Source of the DNA: Bacillota bacterium
GTDB lineage: Bacteria > Bacillota > Clostridia > Acetivibrionales > DTU013
DNA: 29,506 nt
Direction of reading: 5' to 3'
NCBI GenBank assembly: GCA_023409615.1
Contig: JAEYRF010000106.1
Span: forward strand, 1 to 29,506
Shown here: positions 8,022-17,031 of the stretch, piece after piece
Layout of the letters: each line of letters starts with the position of its first letter
Numbering within the stretch: the first letter of the stretch is position 1
The notes under the pieces: model-generated
Seen by the model: only the letters and a program-made list of their open reading frames with translations
The model's database searches: none
What the model was told of the DNA's origin: nothing
Made by a program: the position numbers and the translations under genes

Positions 8022-8837
8022 TCATTCGTATTTGCTTGGTCTGATAATTGTGATCCCATGCTCTTCATCCACATAATCGAGTGTTAATAAAGAAAACCAT
8101 CTATCAACCAGCTTTCTGGCTGGCTCAGCTGTCTGTATCAGCACACCAATTCCCGCCACTTCACAGTTGAATTCGCGGGATAGTTCCAAAATGCCTTTTG
8201 CAGTCCCTCCACCCTTCATAAAATCATCAATAAAAAGCAGCCTGGAATTACGTTTCAATGATCGAAGCGGCAGAACCATGGTCTGAATTTTTTTAGAAGA
8301 TCCGGAAATATAATTGATGTTCACCGATGCGCCATCGGTAGCTTCATTGTAATGTCTGACTATGACCAACGGTATATTCATGTATCTGGCTGTCATGAAC
8401 GCAAGTGGTATACCCTTGGTTTCCACTGTAACCACATAGTCAATATTCTTGCCATAAAAACAACCCGCGAAGACTCTGGCAATATCTGATACGACATCAG
8501 GATTATATATGATGTCATGCATGTATAAATATCCCCCGGGCAATATCCTCTCCTTTTTAGCCAGTTCCAGACTTAGGCTTTCTGCAAGCTTTAGTCTCAT
8601 CTCCTCCGAGGCTACGGGAAGATAACGAACACCGCCTGATGCGCCCGCAATAGTTTCAATGGTACCAATCCCCTGTTTTTCGAGTGATCCCCGTATAATA
8701 TCGATATCTTCACTGATGGATGATTTGGCGCAACCTAGCATCTCTGTAAATGTACCAAGTGTAAAAACCTTACCCGGATAGTCGCACAAGATCCTTTGCA
8801 GTGCTGATATTCTTTCATTTCTTTGAAATTTTCCCAT
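8022..8837 (-). CDS. purR: PurR, PRPP-responsive purine regulator (Gram-positive type)
   Basis: A 271-aa repressor with an N-terminal winged helix (about 1-75, including GCAKSSISEDIDIIR) and a C-terminal phosphoribosyltransferase-fold domain. The PRPP loop is LLFIDDFMKGGGTAKG at about 200-215. In Bacillus it binds paired PurBoxes and is released by PRPP. The start is the ATG at 8837 after GAGGTGG; two upstream in-frame GTG codons lie within that ribosome site and are unlikely. It is divergent from murC and followed by spoVG. A PurBox-like pair and an extended -10 promoter lie just upstream, suggesting it represses itself. Xpt-type enzymes share the C-terminal fold, but the winged helix settles the call. 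Confidence 0.95.
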   Translation of the reverse strand: MGKFQRNERISALQRILCDYPGKVFTLGTFTEMLGCAKSSISEDIDIIRGSLEKQGIGTIETIAGASGGVRYLPVASEEMRLKLAESLSLELAKKERILPGGYLYMHDIIYNPDVVSDIARVFAGCFYGKNIDYVVTVETKGIPLAFMTARYMNIPLVIVRHYNEATDGASVNINYISGSSKKIQTMVLPLRSLKRNSRLLFIDDFMKGGGTAKGILELSREFNCEVAGIGVLIQTAEPARKLVDRWFSLLTLDYVDEEHGITIIRPSKYE

Positions 8838-8858
8838 AAGCACCACCTCTTAACAAAG

Positions 8859-8896
8859 ATGATATAATATCCTCATATCTGAAGATATTATATCAT
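8859..8896 (-). promoter_or_regulatory. purR promoter inside a perfect 13-bp inverted repeat
   Basis: ATGATATAATATC (8859-8871) is repeated inverted as GATATTATATCAT (8884-8896) with 12 nt between. Read on the minus strand the right arm contains TGATATAAT (8895-8887), an extended -10 element; a poor -35 (TAGAAC, 8914-8909) lies 16 nt upstream. Transcription would begin near 8880, inside the spacer, so the repeat spans the start point and may act as a DNA operator rather than an RNA hairpin. Confidence 0.5.
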
Positions 8897-8898
8897 AG

Positions 8899-8942
8899 AA
8901 TTCCGAATGTTCTACGTTTAAATTCTATAATTGTTCGTATTT
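8899..8942. promoter_or_regulatory. Candidate paired PurBoxes between purR and murC
   Basis: AATTCCGAATGTT (8899-8911) matches the Bacillus PurBox AWWWCCGAACWWT at 11 of 13 positions. ATTGTTCGTATTT (8930-8942) matches its inverted form at 12 of 13. They face each other with 18 nt between, against the usual 16-17. The first box overlaps the presumed -35 region of purR, the expected place for autorepression. Confidence 0.5.
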
Positions 8943-9061
8943 CTTATACTACTGTTTAGTGCAACTGATGCTCTTCCGGCATTGAAATGGAACCCTGTGA
9001 ATATAATATATTCATATTATATATATAAATGGTCAATGCTTTGAATAAGGCTGATTATCAA

Positions 9062-9090
9062 TTTACTTTTAAATTAATATATTGTATGAT
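9062..9090 (+). promoter_or_regulatory. Candidate sigma-A promoter of murC
   Basis: TTTACT (9062-9067) and TATGAT (9085-9090) are 17 nt apart and about 38 nt upstream of the TTG start. Hexamer matches are 4/6 and 5/6. The rest of 8943-9061 is very AT-rich and shows no other clear site. Confidence 0.45.
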
Positions 9091-9127
9091 TGAGACAGAA
9101 TAAAAACATATTAGGGAGTGTTATTAT

Positions 9128-10537
9128 TTGCACGCTGACGGACTATTAGACTCAATGGAAATAAGAAGAATACATTTTACGGGTATTGGCGGAATCAGCA
9201 TGAGCGGTCTTGCCGAAATACTGGTCCATCAGGGCTATATTGTAACAGGCTCTGATATGAAGTACTCAACTATAACACAAAAGCTTGAGAAGATGGGAAT
9301 CAAAATAACGATCGGTCATCAGGCTGAAAATGTTACAGGTGCTGATCTCCTCATATATACTGCGGCCGTGAATAAAAATAACCCGGAACTCATTGCAGCA
9401 TCTCAGATTGGCATCCCCTGCCTGGACAGGGCAACACTGCTGGGCGAGATTATGAAAAAATATCCGGCTAGCATAGCTGTGTCCGGAACCCACGGGAAAA
9501 CAACCACAACATCTATGATTGCCATGATTATGCTGGAAGAAGGCCAGGATCCGACCATTCATATAGGCGGTGAGCTCAAAGCCATCGGAGGAACTACAAG
9601 GATTGGCACAAGTGATTACTTCATTGCCGAAGCCTGTGAATATTCAGGAAGCTTTTTAAAGTTTCATCCAACTCTGGCCGTTATTCTGAACATCGAATAT
9701 GACCACGCAGATTATTATAAGAATTTCGGCGAGGTACGTGATGCTTTCCTGAAATTTTCACTTTTGGTACCGCAGACCGGCTATCTGCTGGTTAATGGCG
9801 ATGACCGCACTGCATTGGATATTCTGGAACATGTGCCATGTAACAAGATAACTTTTGGAGTCCAAAACGAAAAATGCGACTGGGTCGCAACGAATATCAT
9901 CTATGATAACAACGGCTGTGCCTCATACACTTTACTTCATCAGAATGAACCAATCTGCGATATTAAGCTGAAGGTGCCAGGCATACATAATGTAAGCAAC
10001 TCTATGGCAGCAATTGCAGCAAGCAGTATTATGGGGTGTTCTCCATCCTCTGCGGTAAAAGCCCTTCAGAAATTCAGCGGAACAGGCAGGCGCTTTGAAC
10101 TTAAGGGGAGAAGTGAAGGAGTTACTGTAATAGATGATTATGCCCATCATCCTACAGAAGTTGCTGCTACTTTAAAGGCAGCATCAAATTGCGATTATTC
10201 CCGGGTTTGGTGTGTTTTCCAGCCCCACACATATACACGTACGAAATTTTTAATGAATGAGTTTGCAACTGCATTTAAAGATGCTGACATCGTCATATTA
10301 TCAGATATCTATGCGGCTCGGGAAGCAGACAACGGGGAGGTCAACTCCTCAATGCTTGCGGACAGGATTTCCGAAACCGGGAAAAAGATTTTATATATAA
10401 AGGAACTTGACCGGATCGCTGAATTCCTGGATAAAAATGCAGAACCCGGCGACCTCATCATTACAATGGGTGCCGGGGACATTTACAAGGTAGGCGAGAT
10501 GTTTCTTGAAATCAGGAAAAAGCTCGCCGTAAGCTGA
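9128..10537 (+). CDS. murC: UDP-N-acetylmuramate--L-alanine ligase
   Basis: Adds L-alanine to UDP-MurNAc, the first peptide step of peptidoglycan precursor synthesis; cytosolic. 469 aa, the normal length. Domain 1 begins IRRIHFTGIGGISMSGLAEIL, the MurC signature for UDP-MurNAc binding. The ATP loop SGTHGKTTTTS lies at about 118-128, followed by the E-A-C-E-Y-S-G-S-F segment, LNIEYDHADYY and, in domain 3, VIDDYAHHPTEV and QPHTYTRT. The start is TTG at 9128, 7 nt after AGGGAGTG; the later ATG at codon 10 has no ribosome site. It is a single-gene unit on the plus strand between purR and fabZ, both on the other strand. Confidence 0.97.
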   Translation: MHADGLLDSMEIRRIHFTGIGGISMSGLAEILVHQGYIVTGSDMKYSTITQKLEKMGIKITIGHQAENVTGADLLIYTAAVNKNNPELIAASQIGIPCLDRATLLGEIMKKYPASIAVSGTHGKTTTTSMIAMIMLEEGQDPTIHIGGELKAIGGTTRIGTSDYFIAEACEYSGSFLKFHPTLAVILNIEYDHADYYKNFGEVRDAFLKFSLLVPQTGYLLVNGDDRTALDILEHVPCNKITFGVQNEKCDWVATNIIYDNNGCASYTLLHQNEPICDIKLKVPGIHNVSNSMAAIAASSIMGCSPSSAVKALQKFSGTGRRFELKGRSEGVTVIDDYAHHPTEVAATLKAASNCDYSRVWCVFQPHTYTRTKFLMNEFATAFKDADIVILSDIYAAREADNGEVNSSMLADRISETGKKILYIKELDRIAEFLDKNAEPGDLIITMGAGDIYKVGEMFLEIRKKLAVS

Positions 10538-10541
10538 CTAT

Positions 10542-10569
10542 AAAAGACCTGCTTAGCAGGTCTTTTTTT
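10542..10569. terminator. Terminator after murC, probably shared with fabZ
   Basis: AAAGACCTGC and GCAGGTCTTT form a perfect 10-bp stem around TTA, followed on the plus strand by a run of seven T ending at 10569. On the minus strand the stem runs into TTTTATA, so it can also end fabZ, whose stop is at 10576. Confidence 0.9.
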
Positions 10570-10575
10570 ATATCG

Positions 10576-11028
10576 TCATTTCTTCACGGATGTCATTGCA
10601 AAGCGTATTTCCCCTTCTGCTGCGAGCTTATCCTCTACGGTAGCTTTAACCTTTGCTTTGACAATACCCATTTTCGAGGAAAGTATCTCTGCCTCCAGAC
10701 GCAATGTATCACCCGGCATGACCTGCTTCTTGAATTTCATTGCATCAATGCTGGCGAAAACACCCAGCTTTACATCATCTGATGCTCCTTCTGAACTTAC
10801 GTTCTCCGCATTTACAGCTATCCCTGCTGTTTGGGCAAGTGCTTCGACAATCAGCACGCCGGGCATGATCGGAAATCCCGGGAAATGTCCCTGGAAAAAC
10901 GGTTCGTTAACAGTCACATTTTTAATACCTACCGCTCTTTTGCCGGGTTCCAGCTCAATGATCCTGTCCACCAGCAAAAATGGGTATCTGTGGGGTAAGA
11001 TTTTTTGAATTTCAACATTGGAAAGCAT
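10576..11028 (-). CDS. fabZ: (3R)-hydroxyacyl-ACP dehydratase FabZ
   Basis: Dehydrates 3-hydroxyacyl-ACP in type II fatty acid synthesis; cytosolic hot-dog fold dimer. 150 aa, normal length. IQKILPHRYPFLLVDRI (7-23) and FFQGHFPGFPIMPGVLIVEA (44-63) are the family hallmarks, with catalytic H48 and E62. ATG at 11028 follows GAGGTG with 5 nt spacing. It lies 50 nt downstream of the nucleotidase gene on the same strand, with no promoter seen between, and is far from other fab genes. It could alternatively supply acyl chains outside the main fab cluster if another fabZ copy exists. Confidence 0.96.
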   Translation of the reverse strand: MLSNVEIQKILPHRYPFLLVDRIIELEPGKRAVGIKNVTVNEPFFQGHFPGFPIMPGVLIVEALAQTAGIAVNAENVSSEGASDDVKLGVFASIDAMKFKKQVMPGDTLRLEAEILSSKMGIVKAKVKATVEDKLAAEGEIRFAMTSVKK

Positions 11029-11078
11029 CTTTGCACCTCATTTAATTTTTGTTTATTTACTCATCGTTTATTGATTAT

Positions 11079-11666
11079 TTACTCTAAAACCTTACAGCCT
11101 TTTACCAGTCCGGGCAATATGGTCTTTCTAAAGTATTCCGCACTGATCAGATCCGACTGGCCAAGATTTTCAATAATTATATGATATTTATTCACAAACG
11201 GATCCAGATTATTCAGCCGTACCTCGTTGACACATTCCATAAGCGCATCGATGTAGTCGGCGCACTTGAGAATCTTACCCTCTATTGTGTCATCCTTTCC
11301 ATCAAACAAAATATCTCTGTAAATGCTTTTATATGGCTCCTCCACGTTGACCAGCAGGTTATCTTCTACAACTTCCTTTTCAAGAAGAGTCAACATGTCC
11401 CTGAACTCTATGTTTTTATACTTTACTGTGCTGATTATATCGCCGGTCATGGACTCAACCACATCATGATTGATCAGCTTTTTCATCAGCCTGCCCCAAT
11501 CAATGGTGTTGCCATTGTACTCCTCAATCAGCGCAAGCATTTGCCCAACCTGCGATACAAAGAAGGAGTGTTCGCTGACAGTTGCTCTCTGATGCATAAA
11601 ATCTGTCGACCAGCGACCCATATTATTTAATTTGCGTACAGTCTGCAGATAGTGATCCAGTCCCAT
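11079..11666 (-). CDS. HD-domain 5'-deoxynucleotidase, YfbR-like
   Basis: A 195-aa phosphohydrolase that probably removes phosphate from deoxynucleoside 5'-monophosphates. R18 and W19, which set deoxyribose preference in E. coli YfbR, are present (MGRWS), as are H33 (SEHS), H67-D68 (INHDVVE), D76 (MTGD) and D137 (KCADYID). The spacing is almost identical to YfbR, which makes this more specific than a generic HD call. ATG at 11666 follows a perfect AGGAGG; the frame extends to 11699 but without a ribosome site. It has a strong extended -10 promoter and probably reads through into fabZ. Activity on substrates other than dNMPs cannot be excluded. Confidence 0.85.
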   Translation of the reverse strand: MGLDHYLQTVRKLNNMGRWSTDFMHQRATVSEHSFFVSQVGQMLALIEEYNGNTIDWGRLMKKLINHDVVESMTGDIISTVKYKNIEFRDMLTLLEKEVVEDNLLVNVEEPYKSIYRDILFDGKDDTIEGKILKCADYIDALMECVNEVRLNNLDPFVNKYHIIIENLGQSDLISAEYFRKTILPGLVKGCKVLE

Positions 11667-11720
11667 AAATACCTCCTGATTAGAGATGTCCCGGCGCACC
11701 TGCCACTTTCATATATAATC

Positions 11721-11750
11721 ATTATAACAGATTGCTATACTGTGGCTCAA
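11721..11750 (-). promoter_or_regulatory. Promoter of the nucleotidase-fabZ unit
   Basis: Minus-strand TTGAGC (11750-11745), 18 nt, then a perfect TATAAT (11726-11721) preceded by TG plus one base (extended -10). It begins 9 nt past the stop of the GH2 gene. No terminator for the GH2 gene is visible between them. Confidence 0.6.
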
Positions 11751-11758
11751 CAGCTTTG

Positions 11759-14215
11759 TTATGAATACACATTGATTCTGCGGATTGCAATCGGCTCTTC
11801 CAGAAATTTTATCCTTAAATATCTGAGAAATTTACCTTTAAGCAAAATATCTAAAAACGAGTTTACAGAACTGTCCCGGCAGTCCAATAATACTTCGAAG
11901 TTTACACCATCATTTGAAATGCTTACTTCATAAGGCTTTCTGCTTGCCTCATCGAACACTATTACTGCTCTTTCTGCGGGCTTAGAGCCTTCAAGGTCTA
12001 TCATAATCCATTCACCCGGATTTTCTGACGCAGCACGCCAGGGCATATCACAGATTTCATCAGTAATATTTTTAGCAGAATAATCAGGATGCGCACTGCT
12101 GCAAAATACAGGACGGTTACTTGCTGTATTAAAGGTTTTTTCACTTTCAGGCATAGCCATAACAGAAGGCGGCGGCAAAGGCAATTTCAATACCTGATTG
12201 CTCCAGAGTTCTCCTCCCTCTGCGACAATTATAATCTCTCCGTCTGCCAGCCCCTGAGCTCTGGCAACAATCCTGTTTTCCCCGGCATAATAGGAGCGAA
12301 GCTCAATAGCTCCAAGACCTTCATAGAAATTTTCTCTTTCAGGTGACAGAATAAATGTTTTACCGGTCGGAAATATTGCACCTCCACTGACTACTTCCAG
12401 AACTACCTCCATTGTATTTGATATTCTGTTACCGTCCTTGTCAATGACTTCTACAAGAATATGCGCGTCTTCTGTGCCGTCGGTTGTAATAGACATCCTG
12501 TCGGATGAAACCCGCAACCCGTATGGAATGCCTTCTTTTACTTCCTCAGGCATCTCAATCCCCAGCAAAAGCTTTCTGTAACCATACCATGTTTTCAACG
12601 GAAGTCTGTAATAGTCGATCATTCCCAAATATCCCATGTTCCACAATATACTTCCGTGATGGAACGCACACCACAAAGCTTTTCCGGAACGCCAGGGATA
12701 ATCTTCAATTTCATTGCCGCTTGGGATAAAACTGCCCGGACGCCTGGATTCCTCATAACTGCCGTATTCTGAAACAATATTGGGAAATCCCGGATCGTAA
12801 AAAATTTCAGCGCCGTCTCCGTTATAGCCTGCAATGTCACCCAGACCGTCAAACCCTCCACGCTGGGCTCCCCCAACTGCAGCAGGACGAGTCGGATCCA
12901 TTTCATGGCTTACATCAACAAGACGTTTCACAAGGGCTCTTGCTTTTTCCATTAACTCAGAAGTCGAGAAAAACGGTTCATTACACATACTCCACACAAT
13001 AATACTCGGATGGTTGCGATTAGTGCGTATCATTTCCTGCAAAGCACTTACACAACTCTCTTCGAATTCATACTGATCCTCTTCATTTACAGGATATGCA
13101 CTGCTTGTCCAATAGCCTTCGATCTTTTGCCCCCCGGTACCCCAGAAGCAATTCTCAGACCAGAATAACAATCCCTGCCTGTCACATTCATCGGCAAATA
13201 CCGTATGATGCGGATAGTGAGAACCTCTTATGAAGTTCATTCCACAGTCCTTTACCATCTTTATATCTCTGTGTATCCCTGTATGTGTAACGGCATCACT
13301 CCATCCTGCATGATCCTGATGGACATTTGCCCCATTAATCTTATAATGCTCACCATTAAGGAAAAATCCTCTATCTGATGTAAATTCAAACCAGCGAATG
13401 CCAAAAGCCGTAGTATATGAGTCGCATAATTCATCATTCAGATAAACAAAGCTCTTCAGTAAATATAAATTTGGCGTGTCAGGGTGCCATAATTCCGGGT
13501 TCACAATCCGTTCGCTCTGATTAAAAATAAAAGTGCTTTCGGGATCCAGTATTCTTACGGAGGATGTTCTGAACACCTCCTTATCCTGATATTCAACTAT
13601 AGAAACCAAAGTACATTCTACTGATGAAGCAAATTCGTTCCTGACCTCGGTAGCAATAGCCACAGCAGCTTCATCCCTGGTCACTTCAGGAGTAGTAACG
13701 CTGGTTCCGTACCAGTTGATATGAACAGGCTCTGTTATCATCAGACTTACATCCCGGTATATACCTCCGTTAAACACGTGCTCTCCGGCACGTGGAGCAA
13801 GGACAGGGTCCCAATGATTATTCAGCCGGATAAATAACTGATTGCTGCCCTCTTTCGCATATGGAGTGATGTCGATATCAAAAGCTGTATATCCGCCCTT
13901 ATGTACTCCTGCTAATTGCTCATTTAAAAATATTTCCGTATGCTGAAACGCTCCTTGAAATTCCAGGGAAATTCTCTTTCCGATCCACGCTTCATCTATT
14001 ACAAGATTTTTCCGATAGCATCCATATCCGACATAGAACTCATTTTTCTGGAAATACGGTATCCCGAAGGAATGAGGCAGTCCTATATCATACCATTCGC
14101 TGTCATCAAAATTCGTTTCCTTTGCTTCAGGGAAGTCTCCATATATAAACTTCCAGTGGTTGTTTTGCAGTAATTTTATCCTTCCGACAGGCTTCTTCAT
14201 GTTTAACTTCACCAT
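11759..14215 (-). CDS. Glycoside hydrolase family 2 (beta-galactosidase-like) with C-terminal F5/8-type C domain
   Basis: An 818-aa enzyme. Order: sugar-binding beta-sandwich (about 15-165, with GGIYRDVSLMI), immunoglobulin-like domain (about 170-275), TIM barrel (about 280-560), a further beta domain, and a discoidin/F5/8 type C domain at about 705-818 (YSAKNITDE, GEWIMIDL, PYEVSISNDGVNFE). Acid/base E413 lies in WSMCNEP and nucleophile E483 in IVSEYGSY. There is no signal peptide, so it should act inside the cell on imported oligosaccharides. The family includes beta-galactosidases, glucuronidases and others; the exact sugar is not decided by sequence. It is 113 nt downstream of the GH95-type gene and probably in its operon. 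ATG at 14215 follows GGGAAAG; an ATG five codons later is possible. Confidence 0.85.
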   Translation of the reverse strand: MVKLNMKKPVGRIKLLQNNHWKFIYGDFPEAKETNFDDSEWYDIGLPHSFGIPYFQKNEFYVGYGCYRKNLVIDEAWIGKRISLEFQGAFQHTEIFLNEQLAGVHKGGYTAFDIDITPYAKEGSNQLFIRLNNHWDPVLAPRAGEHVFNGGIYRDVSLMITEPVHINWYGTSVTTPEVTRDEAAVAIATEVRNEFASSVECTLVSIVEYQDKEVFRTSSVRILDPESTFIFNQSERIVNPELWHPDTPNLYLLKSFVYLNDELCDSYTTAFGIRWFEFTSDRGFFLNGEHYKINGANVHQDHAGWSDAVTHTGIHRDIKMVKDCGMNFIRGSHYPHHTVFADECDRQGLLFWSENCFWGTGGQKIEGYWTSSAYPVNEEDQYEFEESCVSALQEMIRTNRNHPSIIVWSMCNEPFFSTSELMEKARALVKRLVDVSHEMDPTRPAAVGGAQRGGFDGLGDIAGYNGDGAEIFYDPGFPNIVSEYGSYEESRRPGSFIPSGNEIEDYPWRSGKALWCAFHHGSILWNMGYLGMIDYYRLPLKTWYGYRKLLLGIEMPEEVKEGIPYGLRVSSDRMSITTDGTEDAHILVEVIDKDGNRISNTMEVVLEVVSGGAIFPTGKTFILSPERENFYEGLGAIELRSYYAGENRIVARAQGLADGEIIIVAEGGELWSNQVLKLPLPPPSVMAMPESEKTFNTASNRPVFCSSAHPDYSAKNITDEICDMPWRAASENPGEWIMIDLEGSKPAERAVIVFDEASRKPYEVSISNDGVNFEVLLDCRDSSVNSFLDILLKGKFLRYLRIKFLEEPIAIRRINVYS

Positions 14216-14328
14216 TCTTTCCCATACTTACATGCTGTAACCTTAAACGACATTTTACCATCTTATAGCTATAAAGGCGAGTAAAAGAATCTAACATGTA
14301 ACTTCAAGGATTATTATTTCCTCAACCC

Positions 14329-16947
14329 TTAGAAGATAACGGAAATTGTTTTCTCCTCACCTGGCTCAAAGCTCAGAATATCACCATTAGCATGCTCTAC
14401 ACCATCTGAAGTCCTAAAGTAGCCTTTGCCCACAAGACAGCTGATTTTGATAGATTGTACGGATTGCGAACAGATGGTAGCCGTCACGATTCCTTTGTCT
14501 ATATCCCATTCCAGCTTTTTTATCTGTGCATTCGTTCTTGCCATAAGCCCATTCATAGAGCCTTTCTTCCATTGTTCCGGCAAGGCTGGCAGCAGCTCTA
14601 TCTCGCCTGTATTGGAATATAACAGCATCTCATTGATAATTCCAACCGTTCCAATTGAAGTGTCTGTGCAAAATACTCCTAAAGACCGATCCGTATTGTG
14701 ATCAGTCATGAAGGATGTAAAATATATATCGCTGGACATGATTGTATAAAGGAGATCGTAAACGGACTTGCCATTCTTCAATCTTGCTGCAACCAATGCC
14801 TTATGAACCCATCCATGGGATGCGGAATCATCCTTCCCGGCATTTTCGCGGTTCCTGTTAGCAATAGCAGTATTACACGCCTCTCTAAGCTTTAAGTCAT
14901 TCTGTGCTTCATATGCAGGCCATGCACAATAAAGATGGCTTATATGCCGGTGCTCGTTATTCTCCTTATACTCATTCATTGCCCATTCACGAAGAGCACC
15001 TGTCATATCATACTTATACTCCGGAAGCCGCAGAATAAGCTCCTCCCAATGCTTTACCACCAATTCATATCCCTCGTACATTAAAACCTTTTCCAACTGA
15101 ATCATCATCTTTAGTCCGTCCCTTGCTGCAGAAATATCCATGGTGGCGTTTGCCGTGATGGTACTGTTATATCCGCATGGTTTATTTTCCGGTGAATAGG
15201 ATGGTATGATCAGGAACCTTTCCCCATCGGATAACTCCGTTTTCCCTTTGATGTAACAGGCTTTTCCGTTTTTGTCAGTGAAATACTCCGGTGTGCAAAG
15301 CTGCTCCCAGAAATTTGCCTGCATTTTTAACAGATGGTAAAGAATATCTCTCTCCAGGTCGAGCGATTTCTGTGTGTATAAATGACTGATTTTATCGATG
15401 ACAGGCACCTTACAGTTCCCGAAGCACTGCCAGAACTCGTATATGGGAAGCAGCATCCAGCTGGCCCCTGCGTTCCAGTATTGGAATGGGAAATCCTGAT
15501 CATATTCGACCATTACAGCAATATCACCATCCGTATTCACAGGAACCAACAGAGCATCCTTCATTCCATAGACCTTTTCCGCGTTCTCCTTCCAATCCTT
15601 GATCTGCCTGAGAATAAAATAGATATATCCAAAAGCAGCATCATGCACATTGCCAGTATTCATACCGGAAACCTGCAGGTTTACATTGGCATCCATCGTA
15701 TACGCGCCGCTCCATCCGGGATTCCACTCGCCGGTCCACATCCCGCAAAGTCTTGGAGCAGAATACCCTGAACAGCAAATCTGTGCGTACCGGCCCTGAT
15801 TGTATGCCCTCTCTACAAATGCATCAAGGAGGTATCCACTACCCTTTTGCTTTTCAATCAAAGCTTCATTGCATGCGGTCTTGTTACTGTCATTATCCGG
15901 TCCAAGACGGAAGGAAACAGCGTTAAACAGAGAGGATTGCTTCTCCCTATGCGGCGTGAGAGCCGCTTCATAAGAAAAGCCTCCCTGAGAGTCTGTATAT
16001 TTCTGAATGATTTTATTCACATCACATTTTAGACCATCAACTAGCGCATACCTATCTTCCGAAGCAAATCTATCATAGCTTCCCATTTGATGGGTCCGGG
16101 CTGTTTTTGATATCAAATAAACTGCATCTGCATCAGATATCCTGATAACAGGGTGCTTGTCATCACCAGCATTAATGGCTTCCTCACGACAGTTTTCCGA
16201 AACCCTACTCACCTTACCGCCGGATACCAGAATCCTGGTCATTCCCGCATATCCGCCTTCAGAAAGCTCGCTTCCTTCATAAGCAGGATAGTGGGCAACC
16301 ATTGCAATGAAGGAGCCTTCATCGTCAGAAAGCTTTTTATAAAGCAGGTTCTCTTCATCACATTTTTTATCTTTCCAGAAAGTGTCATATCCAAATTTTG
16401 TCATCGAGGATATATTGTCAATAGAAACGTTTACAATAATCTTTGATCCCGAATCGGATTTTTCGATTTTTGTGATTGTTACATTATCTTCTCTTGAGGT
16501 AAATGTTTTCCTACACCATTTCCCTTTTCCATCCGTATATCGAACAATGATTTCTCCCGATTCATAATTCAATTCACGAGTATACTCCAAAATTTGTCCC
16601 TTTGGTATCTCCAGCCTGACCTGGTGACCGGGATGAAACCTATAAAGATAAGTACGCTTTCTTCCATGAACATTCCAGGTATCGTCAAAACCAATGACTG
16701 CCTGCCTTGCTTCATGAAGTTCTCTGGTGACCTCCGGCGGTGTGAATCGTGGCTGCGTCGTTGGCATGATAAAATGCATGTTTTGATAGATGAGGGTATC
16801 TGAATATGGCGAGCATGAACATATCACCCCATTTTCACCATTACCTGTCACCAGACTGTCACGCCAACCCGATTCCGTTCTTGTATACTCATGATATGGA
16901 AGCAATTCAGTATATGACTCTGAAAACACTTTTTGCACGAATGACAT
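14329..16947 (-). CDS. Glycoside hydrolase family 95-like (alpha-L-fucosidase/galactosidase type)
   Basis: An 872-aa protein without a signal peptide. An N-terminal beta domain begins TGNGENGVICS. The (alpha/alpha)6 barrel then shows GH95 landmarks, numbered from a more upstream ATG (subtract 16 for this start): GRYAQICCSGYSAPRLCGMW (401-420), the N-x-N pair N437 and N439 in ANVNLQ, SYSPEN with the presumed general acid E603, EHRHISHLY (681-689), D778 in T-D-T-S-I-G, and LLPALPEQW near the end. In characterised members these positions match the catalytic Asn pair, Glu and Asp, but the usual D-G-N-F-G is changed here, so specificity may differ from alpha-1,2-fucosidase. ATG at 16947 has AAAGGAAA; the ATG at 16995 overlaps the -10 box and cannot be translated from that transcript. 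Confidence 0.75.
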   Translation of the reverse strand: MSFVQKVFSESYTELLPYHEYTRTESGWRDSLVTGNGENGVICSCSPYSDTLIYQNMHFIMPTTQPRFTPPEVTRELHEARQAVIGFDDTWNVHGRKRTYLYRFHPGHQVRLEIPKGQILEYTRELNYESGEIIVRYTDGKGKWCRKTFTSREDNVTITKIEKSDSGSKIIVNVSIDNISSMTKFGYDTFWKDKKCDEENLLYKKLSDDEGSFIAMVAHYPAYEGSELSEGGYAGMTRILVSGGKVSRVSENCREEAINAGDDKHPVIRISDADAVYLISKTARTHQMGSYDRFASEDRYALVDGLKCDVNKIIQKYTDSQGGFSYEAALTPHREKQSSLFNAVSFRLGPDNDSNKTACNEALIEKQKGSGYLLDAFVERAYNQGRYAQICCSGYSAPRLCGMWTGEWNPGWSGAYTMDANVNLQVSGMNTGNVHDAAFGYIYFILRQIKDWKENAEKVYGMKDALLVPVNTDGDIAVMVEYDQDFPFQYWNAGASWMLLPIYEFWQCFGNCKVPVIDKISHLYTQKSLDLERDILYHLLKMQANFWEQLCTPEYFTDKNGKACYIKGKTELSDGERFLIIPSYSPENKPCGYNSTITANATMDISAARDGLKMMIQLEKVLMYEGYELVVKHWEELILRLPEYKYDMTGALREWAMNEYKENNEHRHISHLYCAWPAYEAQNDLKLREACNTAIANRNRENAGKDDSASHGWVHKALVAARLKNGKSVYDLLYTIMSSDIYFTSFMTDHNTDRSLGVFCTDTSIGTVGIINEMLLYSNTGEIELLPALPEQWKKGSMNGLMARTNAQIKKLEWDIDKGIVTATICSQSVQSIKISCLVGKGYFRTSDGVEHANGDILSFEPGEEKTISVIF

Positions 16948-16993
16948 GGTAGTTTCCTTTCGAGAAAAAAATGATAACAAACGATCTATGTTC

Positions 16994-17022
16994 ATTATAA
17001 AATGATATATTGCTTAGGACAA
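16994..17022 (-). promoter_or_regulatory. Promoter of the GH95-GH2 unit
   Basis: Minus-strand TTGTCC (17022-17017), 17 nt, perfect TATAAT (16999-16994). It lies about 47 nt upstream of the chosen ATG, with transcription starting near 16987. The -35 is 4/6, as expected for an activator-dependent promoter. Confidence 0.6.
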
Positions 17023-17031
17023 TAGCATAAC

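Noticed and set aside
8998..9014. TGAATATAATATATTCA palindrome with an embedded TATAAT upstream of murC
   Set aside because: No -35 at proper spacing (the nearest TTGAAA is 14 nt away), and the region is so AT-rich that palindromes are expected.
14263..14274. TTATAGCTATAA palindrome between the GH95 and GH2 genes
   Set aside because: Short and AT-rich; it could be an operator or promoter part, but no supporting -35 or second copy was seen.
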